Of a stretch of DNA of 64,000 nt, positions 17,671-27,313 are shown in pieces. The notes under the pieces are model-generated. The model did not search any database and had not been told where the DNA came from. It was given only the letters and a program-made list of their open reading frames with translations. Both the position numbers and the translations under genes were made by a program. The DNA is taken from contig NZ_CP102294.1 in assembly GCF_025144665.1 (NCBI RefSeq), positions 2,108,001-2,172,000 on the forward strand, read 5' to 3'. The DNA is from Alistipes ihumii AP11. GTDB lineage: Bacteria; Bacteroidota; Bacteroidia; Bacteroidales; Rikenellaceae. Numbering within the stretch: the stretch's first letter is position 1; every line of letters begins with the position of its first letter.

Positions 17671-18705
17671 ATGTCACTGTATATTCCGAAAAAATATCGG
17701 GCTACATTAATGCCCGAAATGATGGAACAAGCCATCAAACAGATCAAAGATTCGTTCCAGACGATGCTCGCCGAAGAGCTCGACCTGCGTCGGGTGACGG
17801 CACCCCTTTTCGTCCGCTCGGGGACGGGCATCAACGACGACCTGAACGGGACCGAACGGGCCGTAAGATTTGCGGTGCCTGCCTTGGGCGGAGCCGACGT
17901 AGAGATCGTACACTCGCTGGCCAAGTGGAAAAGGATACAGCTCGGGGCTTACGGCATTCCGGCCGGCTTCGGCCTTTACACCGACATGAATGCGGTTCGG
18001 GCCGACGAGGAGCTGGACAACATCCATTCGATTTATGTCGATCAATGGGATTGGGAACGGACAATCCGCGCAGAAGACCGCAATCTCGAATTCCTCAAGG
18101 GGATCGTTCGCAGAATTTACAGTGTGATCCGCAGTCAGGAACGGCGGGTATACGAAACATACCGCCACATTACGCCTGTCCTGCCAGAGGAGATCGTTTT
18201 CGTCCAGTCCGAAGAGCTGCTCCGGGAGTTCCCGCATCGGACACCGGCCGAGCGCGAGACCGAGGCGGCTCGACGATACGGTGCCATTTTCGTCATAGGG
18301 ATCGGCGGCAGACTCTCGGACGGCAAGAAACATGACGGCCGTGCCCCGGACTACGACGACTGGACCACCCCGACACCCGGCGGATATTGCGGGTTGAACG
18401 GCGATATCGTGGTGTGGAATCCCGTGCTCGAACGGGCCTACGAGATTTCGAGTATGGGCATCCGAGTGGATCGCGAAGCCCTGCTGCGTCAGCTCGATCT
18501 GGAAGGGTGCCCCGAGCGGGCCGGACTGGAGTTTCACCGGGCGCTGCTCGAAGAGCGCATCCCGCTCTCTGTGGGTGGCGGCATAGGCCAGTCGCGTCTG
18601 TGCATGTTCCTGCTACGCTGTGCCCATATCGGGGAAGTACAGGCGAGCCTGTGGCCCGACCAGATGAAGACCGAATGCATGAAATACGGCATTTTCCTCA
18701 AATAA
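17671..18705 (+). CDS. asnA: Aspartate-ammonia ligase (AsnA-type asparagine synthetase)
   Basis: The 344-residue protein has the size and sequence of AsnA, a relative of class II aminoacyl-tRNA synthetases that makes asparagine from aspartate, ammonia and ATP. Recognisable parts are the early RVTAPLFV and GINDDLNG segments, VDQWDWE near residue 128, and the C-terminal motif SVGGGIGQSRLCM followed by QASLWP. Placement between the ammonium channel and glutamine synthetase fits a role in direct ammonia fixation. Start at 17671; the gene leads glnN by 35 bases. Confidence 0.95.
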   Translation: MSLYIPKKYRATLMPEMMEQAIKQIKDSFQTMLAEELDLRRVTAPLFVRSGTGINDDLNGTERAVRFAVPALGGADVEIVHSLAKWKRIQLGAYGIPAGFGLYTDMNAVRADEELDNIHSIYVDQWDWERTIRAEDRNLEFLKGIVRRIYSVIRSQERRVYETYRHITPVLPEEIVFVQSEELLREFPHRTPAERETEAARRYGAIFVIGIGGRLSDGKKHDGRAPDYDDWTTPTPGGYCGLNGDIVVWNPVLERAYEISSMGIRVDREALLRQLDLEGCPERAGLEFHRALLEERIPLSVGGGIGQSRLCMFLLRCAHIGEVQASLWPDQMKTECMKYGIFLK

Positions 18706-18740
18706 AATGACCAAAAAATCAATCTAAAAACAGATAAGCT

Positions 18741-20933
18741 ATGTCTACATTGAGATTTCAAATGGTGGGGGAGGCGATTCGCAGAAAAGCCCTCGACGTG
18801 AAAGCGCCCGCAAACCACGTATCCGAATACTACGGCATAAACGTATTCAGCGGGGATAAGATGCGAAAATACCTCTCGTCCAAGGTGTGCGAAGCTCTGG
18901 AAGAGACAATGCGGGACGGTAAGCCGTTAAGCCGCGAGATAGCTGACAGCGTAGCAGCAGGCATGAAGCAGTGGGCTATGGACATGGGGGCCACACACTA
19001 CACGCATTGGTTTCAGCCTCTCACGGGCGGGACGGCCGAGAAACACGATGCCTTTGTCGAGTACGACGGCAGGGGAGGCATGATCGAGGAATTCAGCGGT
19101 AAGCTGCTGATCCAGCAGGAACCCGATGCCTCGTCGTTTCCGAGCGGCGGTATCCGCAACACGTTCGAAGCGCGCGGGTACAGTGCGTGGGACGCTACTT
19201 CGCCGGCTTTCGTCGTCGACACGACGCTCTGCATACCGACCATTTTCATCTCCTATACAGGAGAGTCGCTCGACTACAAGGTTCCGCTGCTCAAGGCTCT
19301 GGAGGCCGTGAACAAAGCCGCGGTGGAGGTTTGCCGCCTGTTCGATCCGAAAGTGAACAAAGTGCACTCCTATCTGGGTTGGGAACAGGAGTATTTTCTC
19401 GTGGACGAAGGACTGTGGGCCGCACGTCCCGACCTGATGCTGACCGGACGTACGCTGATGGGCCACGAGAGCGCCAAGAACCAGCAGCTCGAAGACCATT
19501 ACTTCGGGACGATCCCCACGCGGGTGATGGCCTTTATGAAGGATCTCGAATACGAGTGCTACAAGTTGGGCATTCCGGTCAAGACGCGACACAACGAAGT
19601 GGCTCCGAACCAGTTCGAGGTGGCTCCGATTTTCGAAGAAACCAATCTGGCCAATGACCACAACCTGCTGCTGATGTCCGTGATGCGTAAGGTAGCGCGC
19701 CGTCACTCGTTCCGCGTGTTGCTGCACGAGAAGCCTTTCAAGGGAATCAATGGCAGCGGCAAGCATAACAACTGGTCGTTGGGGACCGATACGGGCATCA
19801 ATCTGCTCGCTCCGGGTAAGACAGCCGGGGAAAACCTGCAATTCATCGCATTCGTGGTCAACGTGATGATGGCCGTTCACAAACACAACGGACTGCTCAA
19901 AGCGGCGATTTCCAGCGCGACGAACGCCCACCGGCTGGGCGCGAACGAAGCGCCCCCCGCAATCATCTCGATCTTTTTGGGCAACCAGCTCTCGGAGATA
20001 CTCGATCGGATCGAGCAGACGGATTGTGAAAAGGCGATAGAGGTAGGCAGTAAGACCGGCTACAAGATGAACGGTATCAATCATATTCCCGAGTTGTTCA
20101 TCGACAATACGGACCGTAACCGCACCTCGCCGTTCGCCTTTACGGGTAATCGCTTCGAGTTCCGCGCCGTGGGGTCGTCGGCCAACTGTGCCGGGGCGAT
20201 GATCGTGCTCAACACGGCGGTTGCCGACCAGCTCACCGAATTTCGTAGAAGTGTGGACAAGCTGATGGCCGGAGGGGCAACGAAAGAGCAGGCGGTCTTC
20301 GCCGTAATCAAAGAGTACATCCGCGAGAGCCGTCCGATCCACTTCGACGGTAATGGGTACAGCGACGAGTGGAAGGCCGAAGCGGCGAGCCGCGGACTGG
20401 ACAGCGAAACCTCCGTACCGCTGATCTTCGACAGGCTGTTGGACGACGAGACGGTGTGGATGTTCTCCCGCACGGGCGTGCTCGACGCCGTTGAACTGCA
20501 TGCGCGGGCCGAGGTCTATTGGGAGACTTATACGAAAAAGATACAGATCGAGGCGCGCGTATTGGGCGATCTGGCCATCAACCATATCGTGCCGGTGGCC
20601 GCGCGCTACCAGAGCATGCTGCTCGACAAGGCGGCCAAAATCGGTTCGCTCGACCTGCCGGCGGTGTCAAAAGCATTGGCGGCCAACGATATGGAGGTGA
20701 TCGATAAGATATCGAACCACATTCTGGTTATTCAGGAGAGCGTGAGGAGAATGACCGAAGCGCGCAAAGAGGCCAACCGTATCGAGAGCGAACGTGAGAA
20801 AGCCATAGCCTATCACGACACGGTACTGCCGCATTTCGACACGATCCGTTACCATATCGACAAGCTCGAACTGATGGTAGACAACGAGATGTGGGCGCTT
20901 CCCAAATATCGGGAACTGCTCTTCATCCGGTAA
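18741..20933 (+). CDS. glnN: Type III glutamine synthetase (GSIII)
   Basis: At 730 residues it is much longer than types I and II (about 450 and 350) and matches type III, common in Bacteroidota. Hallmarks include THWFQPLTGGTAEKHDAF, the catalytic-site stretch KTRHNEVAPNQFEVAPIFEE, and GSGKHNNWSLGTDTG. The enzyme makes glutamine from glutamate, ammonia and ATP as a dodecamer in the cytoplasm. Glutamate synthase begins 23 bases after its stop, making a GS-GOGAT unit. Confidence 0.95.
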   Translation: MSTLRFQMVGEAIRRKALDVKAPANHVSEYYGINVFSGDKMRKYLSSKVCEALEETMRDGKPLSREIADSVAAGMKQWAMDMGATHYTHWFQPLTGGTAEKHDAFVEYDGRGGMIEEFSGKLLIQQEPDASSFPSGGIRNTFEARGYSAWDATSPAFVVDTTLCIPTIFISYTGESLDYKVPLLKALEAVNKAAVEVCRLFDPKVNKVHSYLGWEQEYFLVDEGLWAARPDLMLTGRTLMGHESAKNQQLEDHYFGTIPTRVMAFMKDLEYECYKLGIPVKTRHNEVAPNQFEVAPIFEETNLANDHNLLLMSVMRKVARRHSFRVLLHEKPFKGINGSGKHNNWSLGTDTGINLLAPGKTAGENLQFIAFVVNVMMAVHKHNGLLKAAISSATNAHRLGANEAPPAIISIFLGNQLSEILDRIEQTDCEKAIEVGSKTGYKMNGINHIPELFIDNTDRNRTSPFAFTGNRFEFRAVGSSANCAGAMIVLNTAVADQLTEFRRSVDKLMAGGATKEQAVFAVIKEYIRESRPIHFDGNGYSDEWKAEAASRGLDSETSVPLIFDRLLDDETVWMFSRTGVLDAVELHARAEVYWETYTKKIQIEARVLGDLAINHIVPVAARYQSMLLDKAAKIGSLDLPAVSKALAANDMEVIDKISNHILVIQESVRRMTEARKEANRIESEREKAIAYHDTVLPHFDTIRYHIDKLELMVDNEMWALPKYRELLFIR

Positions 20934-20956
20934 GGCAAACGTAACGCGAAAAACGC

Positions 20957-23900
20957 ATGGATATGAATCAAAATAGACAGAGGCAGGCGAAGCAAGGATT
21001 GTATCGGCCGGCCTATGAGCATGACGCGTGCGGTGTGGGACTGGTGGTCAACGTGGGGGGAGGAAAGTCGCACGAGATCGTCGAAAACGGACTGCAGGTT
21101 TTGGAACACATGGCCCATCGCGGGGCCGAGGGTGCCGATAGCAAAACAGGCGATGGAGCCGGAATGATGGTTCAGATCCCGCACGAGTTCATCCTCCTGC
21201 AGGGAATTCCGGTACCCGAGAAGGGCAAATACGGTGTGGGGGTCCTCTTTCTGCCCAAAGACCAGGCGGCTTGTGCCGCTTGTCTCGATTTGGCCGCATC
21301 GGTGATCGGTCGCGAGGGGCTCGACCTGCTGGCGGTACGCGATGTACCCGTCAACAGCGAGATTCTGAGTGACGAGGCGCGGTGTAGTGAACCGGCCATC
21401 AAACAGCTTTTCATTACGGGAAGCGAAGATCAGGCAGCGCTCGATACCGAGCTCTACATCGCGGGCAAGAAGATCGGCCGAGCGGCCCGCGAGGCAGGCA
21501 TGGCTTGCTACATCGCCAGCCTCTCCACGCGCACGATGGTTTATAAGGGGTTGCTCACCTCGCACCAGTTGCGCTGTTACTTTCCCGATCTGGTGAACCC
21601 CTATTTCACAAGCGGGATGGCGCTGGTCCATTCACGTTTCAGCACCAACACCTTTCCGACATGGGAGTTAGCCCAACCTTTCCGGATGATTGGTCACAAC
21701 GGCGAGATCAATACCATACAGGGTAACCGGGCGTGGATGCAGACACGCGAGCCACTACTGCGCTCCGAGGTGCTGGGAACCGTAGAAGGGATCAGTCCGA
21801 TCGTCGAAGAGGGAATGAGCGACAGCGCGTCGTTCGATAACGTACTGGAATTTTTCGTCCGTTCGGGCATGTCGTTGCCACATGCGCTGGCCATGCTCGT
21901 ACCTGAGAGTTACAACGACAAGAATCCGCTTCCCGCCGAGTTGAAAAGTTTTTATGAATACCACAGTATTTGGATGGAGCCATGGGATGGCCCGGCGACC
22001 GTCATTTTTTCGGACGGCCGCTACGCGGGCGGTATGCTCGATCGAAACGGCCTGCGTCCGGCACGATACCTGATCACCAAAAGCGAGACCATGGTCATCG
22101 CCTCCGAGACCGGCGTAATGGGATTCGATGCCTCGCAGATTCGAGAGAAGGGACGTCTGCGCCCTGGCAAGATACTGATGGTGGATACCGAGCAGGGACG
22201 TATTCTGCAGGATGCCGAAATCAAAGCGGCGCTCGCAGCGGAGCACCCTTATTTGGAATGGCTCGAGAAGAACCGGGTAATCCTCGGTACGATCGCTTCG
22301 GGACGGCACGTAACGCACGCCGTGGAGGGATTCGATCGCATGCTACGCGTATTCGGATATAGCGCGGAGGATATCGAACGGATCATTAAGCCGATGAGCT
22401 TGCACGGCACGGAACCGACGGCCTCGATGGGCAGCGATACGCCAATCGCTGTGCTCTCGGAGAAACCCCAACGATTGTTCAACTACTTTCGCCAGCAGTT
22501 CGCGCAGGTGACTAATCCTCCGATCGATCCGCTGCGCGAGGAATTGGTCATGTCATTGGCCAGTTATATCGGAGCTGTAAACGGCAATATCCTCGAGCCA
22601 GGCCCCGGCATGTGCAAAGTGGTCAAGCTGCCCAGTCCCATCATCACCAACACCGAGCTCGATATCCTACGAAACCTGCGCTATAAACGGTTCCGAACCG
22701 TAACCCTACCGATGCTTTTCGAGGCCGGCGCGGGCAGCCGCGGCATGGAGCAGGCCGTGGATGAGTTGTGTCTTCGGGCCGGGCGGGCCGTGGACGAGGG
22801 GTACAACTACGTGATCATAAGCGACCGGGGCGTAAACGAGCGTCTGGCTCCGATCCCGTCGCTGCTGGCTCTTTCGGCTGTGCATCATTACCTGATCGGA
22901 GTACGCAAACGGTCGCAGATCGCACTGATCGTCGAGAGCGGCGAGGTATGCGAGACAATGCACGTGGCCCTGCTCATCGGCTACGGGGCGAGTGCAGTCA
23001 ACCCCTACATGGCCTTCGGTGTGTTGGACGATTTGGTACGCCGGGGCGAGATACAACTCGACTACCCGACGGCCGAGAAGTATTATGTCAAGGCGATCAA
23101 CAAGGGAATGCTCAAGATCATGTCGAAGATGGGTATCTCCACGATCCGCAGCTATCGCGGGGCCAAACTATTCAATACATTGGGCCTGGCACAGGAAGTG
23201 CTTGACCGCTATTTCGGGGGCGGAGTGTCTCCGATCGCGGGAATTGGCATCGAAGACATCACTGCCGAGGCGCTGGCCGCCCATGCGCGGGGTTTCGGCG
23301 CAGAGACGATGGAGGGTGCGCCGCTTGAAAACACCGGTATCTACAAATACCGCAAAGGAGGCGAATACCATGCATGGTTCCCCCAGACCATCTCCCGGCT
23401 CCAACAATCCACCCGTACGGGAGACTACGCCAAGTTCAAGGAGTACACGCATATCGCCGACAATGAGCACCCGCCCGTTTTTCTGCGCGACATGCTCGAT
23501 TTCAGACGTAATCCGATCGACATAGAGCGGGTCGAGCCGGAGGAGGCAATTATGCGACGTTTCGTGTCGGGGGCTATATCGTACGGCTCGATCAGTCGCG
23601 AGGCACACGAGGCGATCGCCGTAGCGATGAATCGCATCGGCGGACGCAGCAATACGGGTGAAGGGGGGGAGGACCCGGAACGTTACAAGACGCGTCCCGA
23701 CGGGACTTCGGCCCGCAGTGCGATCAAGCAGGTGGCCTCGGGACGATTCGGAGTCAACGCGGAATATTTGGTAAACGCCGACGAGATACAGATCAAAGTG
23801 GCGCAAGGGGCTAAACCCGGCGAGGGCGGACAGCTGCCCGGCTTCAAAGTCGACAAGATGATCGCCCGCACTCGTCATTCGATTCCCGGCATCTCGCTTA

Positions 23901-25471
23901 TATCGCCACCGCCACATCACGACATTTACTCGATCGAGGATCTCGCACAGCTAATTTTCGACCTGAAGAACGTCAATCCTTCGGCACGTATCAGCGTCAA
24001 GCTCGTTTCTGAATTGGGCGTAGGGACGGTGGCCGCCGGCGTGGCCAAGGCCAAGGCCGACATGATCCTCATCAGCGGTAGCGAAGGCGGTACGGGCGCC
24101 AGTCCGGCCAGTTCGATTCGCCATGCCGGGATGCCACCCGAATTGGGGCTTGCCGAGGTACAGCAGACGCTTGTATTCAACAACCTGCGCGGTCTTGTTT
24201 CCCTGCAGGTAGACGGACAGCTCAAAACGGGACGCGACGTGATCCTCAGTGCGTTGCTCGGAGCCGAGGAGTTCGGTTTTGCCACCAGCGTAATGATCGT
24301 GCTGGGATGTGTGATGAAGCGCGAGTGCCATCTCAACACCTGCCCGATGGGTGTGGCTACGCAGGATGCGAAACTGCGCGAGCGATTCCGCGGCCATGCG
24401 GACTATCTGGTCAACTTCTTTACCTTTCTTGCTCGCGAAGTGCGTGAATATTTGGCCGAGATGGGCTTCGAGAAGATCGACGATATTGTGGGGCGTACCG
24501 ATCTGCTCGTTGAACGCTCCCGGTCCGAGGGATCGAAAGCGGTCCGGGTAGATCTTGCACGACTGATGGTTGCGCCGGGGACAGATGACGATCGGGCATT
24601 ACGCCGTACTGCCGTACAGGACCATGGGCTCGAAAGAGTCGAGGACCTGTCTCTGATCTCGCTGACCCGTCCGGCCCTTACGGCAGCCATGCCGGTACAT
24701 CTCGACATGCCGATTCGTAACACGGACCGTTCGGTAGGAGCGATGCTTTCGGGCGAGATCGCCCGGCGTTACGGAGCCGCAGGGCTCTCTGACGAGACGA
24801 TACGGATCGCATTCCACGGCTCGGCCGGACAGAGTTTCGGTGCTTTCCTCGAAAAAGGCGTAACCTTCGCGCTCGAAGGCGATGCGAACGACTACCTCGG
24901 CAAGGGGCTCTCGGGCGGAAAGATCGTCGTGCGCCCCCCGCAGGGTTCCACATTCGCCCCGGAAGAGAACATCATCGCCGGCAATACGTTGCTTTACGGG
25001 GCTACGGCTGGCGAAGTGTACATCAACGGTCAGGTGGGCGAGCGGTTTTGTGTCCGTAACAGCGGTGCGGTAGCTGTCGTCGAGGGGGTCGGTGACCACG
25101 GGTGCGAGTATATGACCGGCGGCCGCGCTGTAATCCTCGGGCCGACAGGCCGCAACTTCGCGGCCGGGATGAGTGGAGGAATAGCTTATGTGTGGGACCG
25201 CGACGGTAATTTCGACTTTTTCTGTAACATGGAGATGGTCGAACTGACACTCGCGGGCGAAGAAGCGGCCGACATACACGAACTGCACAGCCTCATCACG
25301 GCACATCTTCGCCATACCGGAAGCCCGTTGGCGCAGCGCATACTCGACAATTGGAGCATATACGCGGACCAGTTCATCAAGGTCATGCCGATCGAATACA
25401 AAAAAGTATTGCACGACGAGCGGATCGAGCAACTCAATTCCAAAATCGCCCGTGTCGAACGGGATTATTAG
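20957..25471 (+). CDS. gltB: Glutamate synthase (GOGAT) large subunit
   Basis: The 1,504-residue protein has the class II glutamine amidotransferase domain at the N terminus; Cys25 in YEHDACGVG should become the N-terminal nucleophile after removal of a 24-residue propeptide. The central domain, the FMN-binding synthase domain (with GEGGQLPGFKVDKM and the Cys motif of the 3Fe-4S cluster in CVMKRECHLNTCPMG) and the C-terminal beta-helix domain follow. It converts glutamine plus 2-oxoglutarate to two glutamates. The small subunit gene gltD, which supplies electrons from NADPH, is not in this window. Confidence 0.95.
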   Translation: MDMNQNRQRQAKQGLYRPAYEHDACGVGLVVNVGGGKSHEIVENGLQVLEHMAHRGAEGADSKTGDGAGMMVQIPHEFILLQGIPVPEKGKYGVGVLFLPKDQAACAACLDLAASVIGREGLDLLAVRDVPVNSEILSDEARCSEPAIKQLFITGSEDQAALDTELYIAGKKIGRAAREAGMACYIASLSTRTMVYKGLLTSHQLRCYFPDLVNPYFTSGMALVHSRFSTNTFPTWELAQPFRMIGHNGEINTIQGNRAWMQTREPLLRSEVLGTVEGISPIVEEGMSDSASFDNVLEFFVRSGMSLPHALAMLVPESYNDKNPLPAELKSFYEYHSIWMEPWDGPATVIFSDGRYAGGMLDRNGLRPARYLITKSETMVIASETGVMGFDASQIREKGRLRPGKILMVDTEQGRILQDAEIKAALAAEHPYLEWLEKNRVILGTIASGRHVTHAVEGFDRMLRVFGYSAEDIERIIKPMSLHGTEPTASMGSDTPIAVLSEKPQRLFNYFRQQFAQVTNPPIDPLREELVMSLASYIGAVNGNILEPGPGMCKVVKLPSPIITNTELDILRNLRYKRFRTVTLPMLFEAGAGSRGMEQAVDELCLRAGRAVDEGYNYVIISDRGVNERLAPIPSLLALSAVHHYLIGVRKRSQIALIVESGEVCETMHVALLIGYGASAVNPYMAFGVLDDLVRRGEIQLDYPTAEKYYVKAINKGMLKIMSKMGISTIRSYRGAKLFNTLGLAQEVLDRYFGGGVSPIAGIGIEDITAEALAAHARGFGAETMEGAPLENTGIYKYRKGGEYHAWFPQTISRLQQSTRTGDYAKFKEYTHIADNEHPPVFLRDMLDFRRNPIDIERVEPEEAIMRRFVSGAISYGSISREAHEAIAVAMNRIGGRSNTGEGGEDPERYKTRPDGTSARSAIKQVASGRFGVNAEYLVNADEIQIKVAQGAKPGEGGQLPGFKVDKMIARTRHSIPGISLISPPPHHDIYSIEDLAQLIFDLKNVNPSARISVKLVSELGVGTVAAGVAKAKADMILISGSEGGTGASPASSIRHAGMPPELGLAEVQQTLVFNNLRGLVSLQVDGQLKTGRDVILSALLGAEEFGFATSVMIVLGCVMKRECHLNTCPMGVATQDAKLRERFRGHADYLVNFFTFLAREVREYLAEMGFEKIDDIVGRTDLLVERSRSEGSKAVRVDLARLMVAPGTDDDRALRRTAVQDHGLERVEDLSLISLTRPALTAAMPVHLDMPIRNTDRSVGAMLSGEIARRYGAAGLSDETIRIAFHGSAGQSFGAFLEKGVTFALEGDANDYLGKGLSGGKIVVRPPQGSTFAPEENIIAGNTLLYGATAGEVYINGQVGERFCVRNSGAVAVVEGVGDHGCEYMTGGRAVILGPTGRNFAAGMSGGIAYVWDRDGNFDFFCNMEMVELTLAGEEAADIHELHSLITAHLRHTGSPLAQRILDNWSIYADQFIKVMPIEYKKVLHDERIEQLNSKIARVERDY

Positions 25472-27115
25472 CTTAACGGCAGAAGGACTGATCGTACGAG
25501 TACGGTATAACTCTCCTGAGGCTGTTCTGCCGTACGTTTGCTACATGAAAGGAAAAAAGAGGGTACAGCCCTTACAGACTTGATGAGATACATATTTCGC
25601 TGAAGAGAAGCAGCATCAACACGGGCAAGATAGGGGCGGAAATCAGTCCTGTCAAGCTCCGGCCATGGTTCTGCAACGTCGATATCGACCGTGAGCAATC
25701 GAATACGACGGTTTCGATCCGGAGTGTCCGGCCGTATTCACGTCCACGCCTGTTGTGTGTTGGCGGCCGATCCGCTGGGGAGTGATGCGGTGCGATAGAG
25801 GTGTAAGGTGCCGTTTGGCAGTGAGGTCTGCCTCGGATCCCTGCGCTATGGAACTTTCGGACGAAGGTATGTCGATCTAACGCTTCAAAGCGGGAAAGGA
25901 CGATCCGCAAATAGTTCTTAATTAGCTCTTATGCCTATTTTCATTTGTCTGAAATGCTGAAAAACGGCATAAAAAGCTGGGTTAGGAAGAATTGGAATTA
26001 CCTCATCGTCACCTTCGTTCTGGAGCGTATTATTGTGTTGTTTTTCAGTATTTTTGTATTGGTCTGTACCGCAATAAATAACTCTATTGGGAACCTCTGC
26101 TCACGTCGTGAACTCACCGTCATGCCGCAGTTTTTTTCGATCTTGCGGCTTCACCTGAGATGACCAATACACCTTTGGGCGCGGTCGGTCTTTCATTGAA
26201 ATGCAATGTAGTCGATGAGGAGATGATTATCGACCACGAACGTTTTGACCGACAAATTAATAAATGCTTCACTGGCACTGAAGTTAATATTGGCGACAAA
26301 ATAATGCATTACGCCTCATTTCGATATTCCAACTGGAATGAAACTAAAAATATTGTCATCAGTGTATGATAAACATCCCGGACGATTGCTTGGGCGACGA
26401 AGAACTCGAACATATAAAAGTTGCGAAATATTAATCGTTGATGATCGTCGTAAATATTTGTCTGTCATTATGAACAGAATCGGAAAAAGTCGGGAGACTG
26501 GATTGGAAATCATCGTTTGGATATTATCAAAAGCGGATGAATGGGGATAGTACTATGTCTCAGATTCGGTCTCTTTTGGAAACAAAAAGAGAAATATCCA
26601 TTTATAATATCACTCACCGAACATATTTTCCTGATAAGATGCCGATGTTTTGGCTTTCGGATGTATTATGTTCATCGCGTTAGCCCGCATTCTTCCGGCT
26701 ATGAAGTTCTCATAAATTGGATAATAACGTGATGACCTCTGGATCAATGTGCGCATTGATCCAAGCTTATTTTTCTGTCGTCTGCTTAGACCGGCACAAC
26801 AAGATTCAGTTGTATGATAAGAGTAACCTCGATAACGGGATGTAGCACTTTAACGGGCAATTAAGCCGTGTTCTTTTTGCACGGTTCTTCTGCTATCTAG
26901 TTCCTGTCTGAAACATAAAATTAGAAATCGGATCATGAATTCGCAATTAAATATCTTTCCCGTAATTTTATTGTGCCACGCTCGGTATCCGAATCGTTGC
27001 CTGGCACGAGAAAAAATATGGCAAGTACCCGATTACAGGATATTTCGGGGAGTTTGGTTGATTTTCGTTCTCTCTGTTTTTTTTGAGGGATGTTGGTTGC
27101 CGGTGTTTGGCGAGG
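25472..27115. other. Intergenic stretch of about 1.6 kb without a convincing gene
   Basis: Composition becomes AT-rich after about 25.9 kb. Short open frames occur (25945-26163, 26160-26369, 26338-26550, 26541-26732, 26935-27171); the first two overlap as ATGA and the first has one hydrophobic segment, but none resembles a known family and none has a consistent coding look. An inverted repeat of 9 bp (25476-25484 with 25525-25533) with a long loop follows gltB and is not a typical terminator. I read the region as decayed genes or as space holding an unrecognised small RNA. Confidence 0.5.
26740..26763 (+). terminator. Candidate hairpin terminator in the gene-poor region
   Basis: A perfect 10-bp stem (26740-26749 with 26754-26763) and a 4-base loop are followed within a few bases by a T-rich tract (26769-26775). 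No confident gene lies just upstream, so it may end a non-coding transcript or a decayed gene. Confidence 0.4.
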
Positions 27116-27163
27116 CGATATTCGGCTTCGCTTCTTTAGAAGCGAAGCCGAATATCGTTTTTT
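27116..27163 (+). terminator. Very strong rho-independent terminator, 20-bp perfect stem
   Basis: Positions 27116-27135 and 27138-27157 are perfect inverted repeats separated by only two bases, so the actual loop must open to about 4-6 bases. Six T's follow at 27158-27163. It points along + and would stop any transcript from the gene-poor region before the esterase gene. Confidence 0.85.
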
Positions 27164-27280
27164 GCATATGACTTTTCATGTCGGCAGGAATTTCTGCGGT
27201 TTTCATTTGGGGAGCTGAGGCCGTTTCCCGAATCCTGCTTATTTTTCTCCCGGGGGAAGAATATTTCGGGCAGGAATGGC

Positions 27281-27288
27281 TAACTTTA
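27281..27288 (+). promoter_or_regulatory. Near-consensus -7 promoter box of the esterase gene
   Basis: TAACTTTA differs from the TANNTTTG consensus at the last base only and lies 26 bases before the ATG at 27314, with no good -33 box at the usual distance. It is just downstream of the strong terminator, where a new promoter is expected. Confidence 0.35.
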
Positions 27289-27313
27289 TGGCGGACGATA
27301 AAAACGATCCGAG

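Noticed and set aside
25945-26369. Two overlapping short frames (25945-26163 and 26160-26369) with ATGA junction
   Set aside because: The first has a hydrophobic helix, but neither resembles any family, and several other frames of similar size cover the same AT-rich region.
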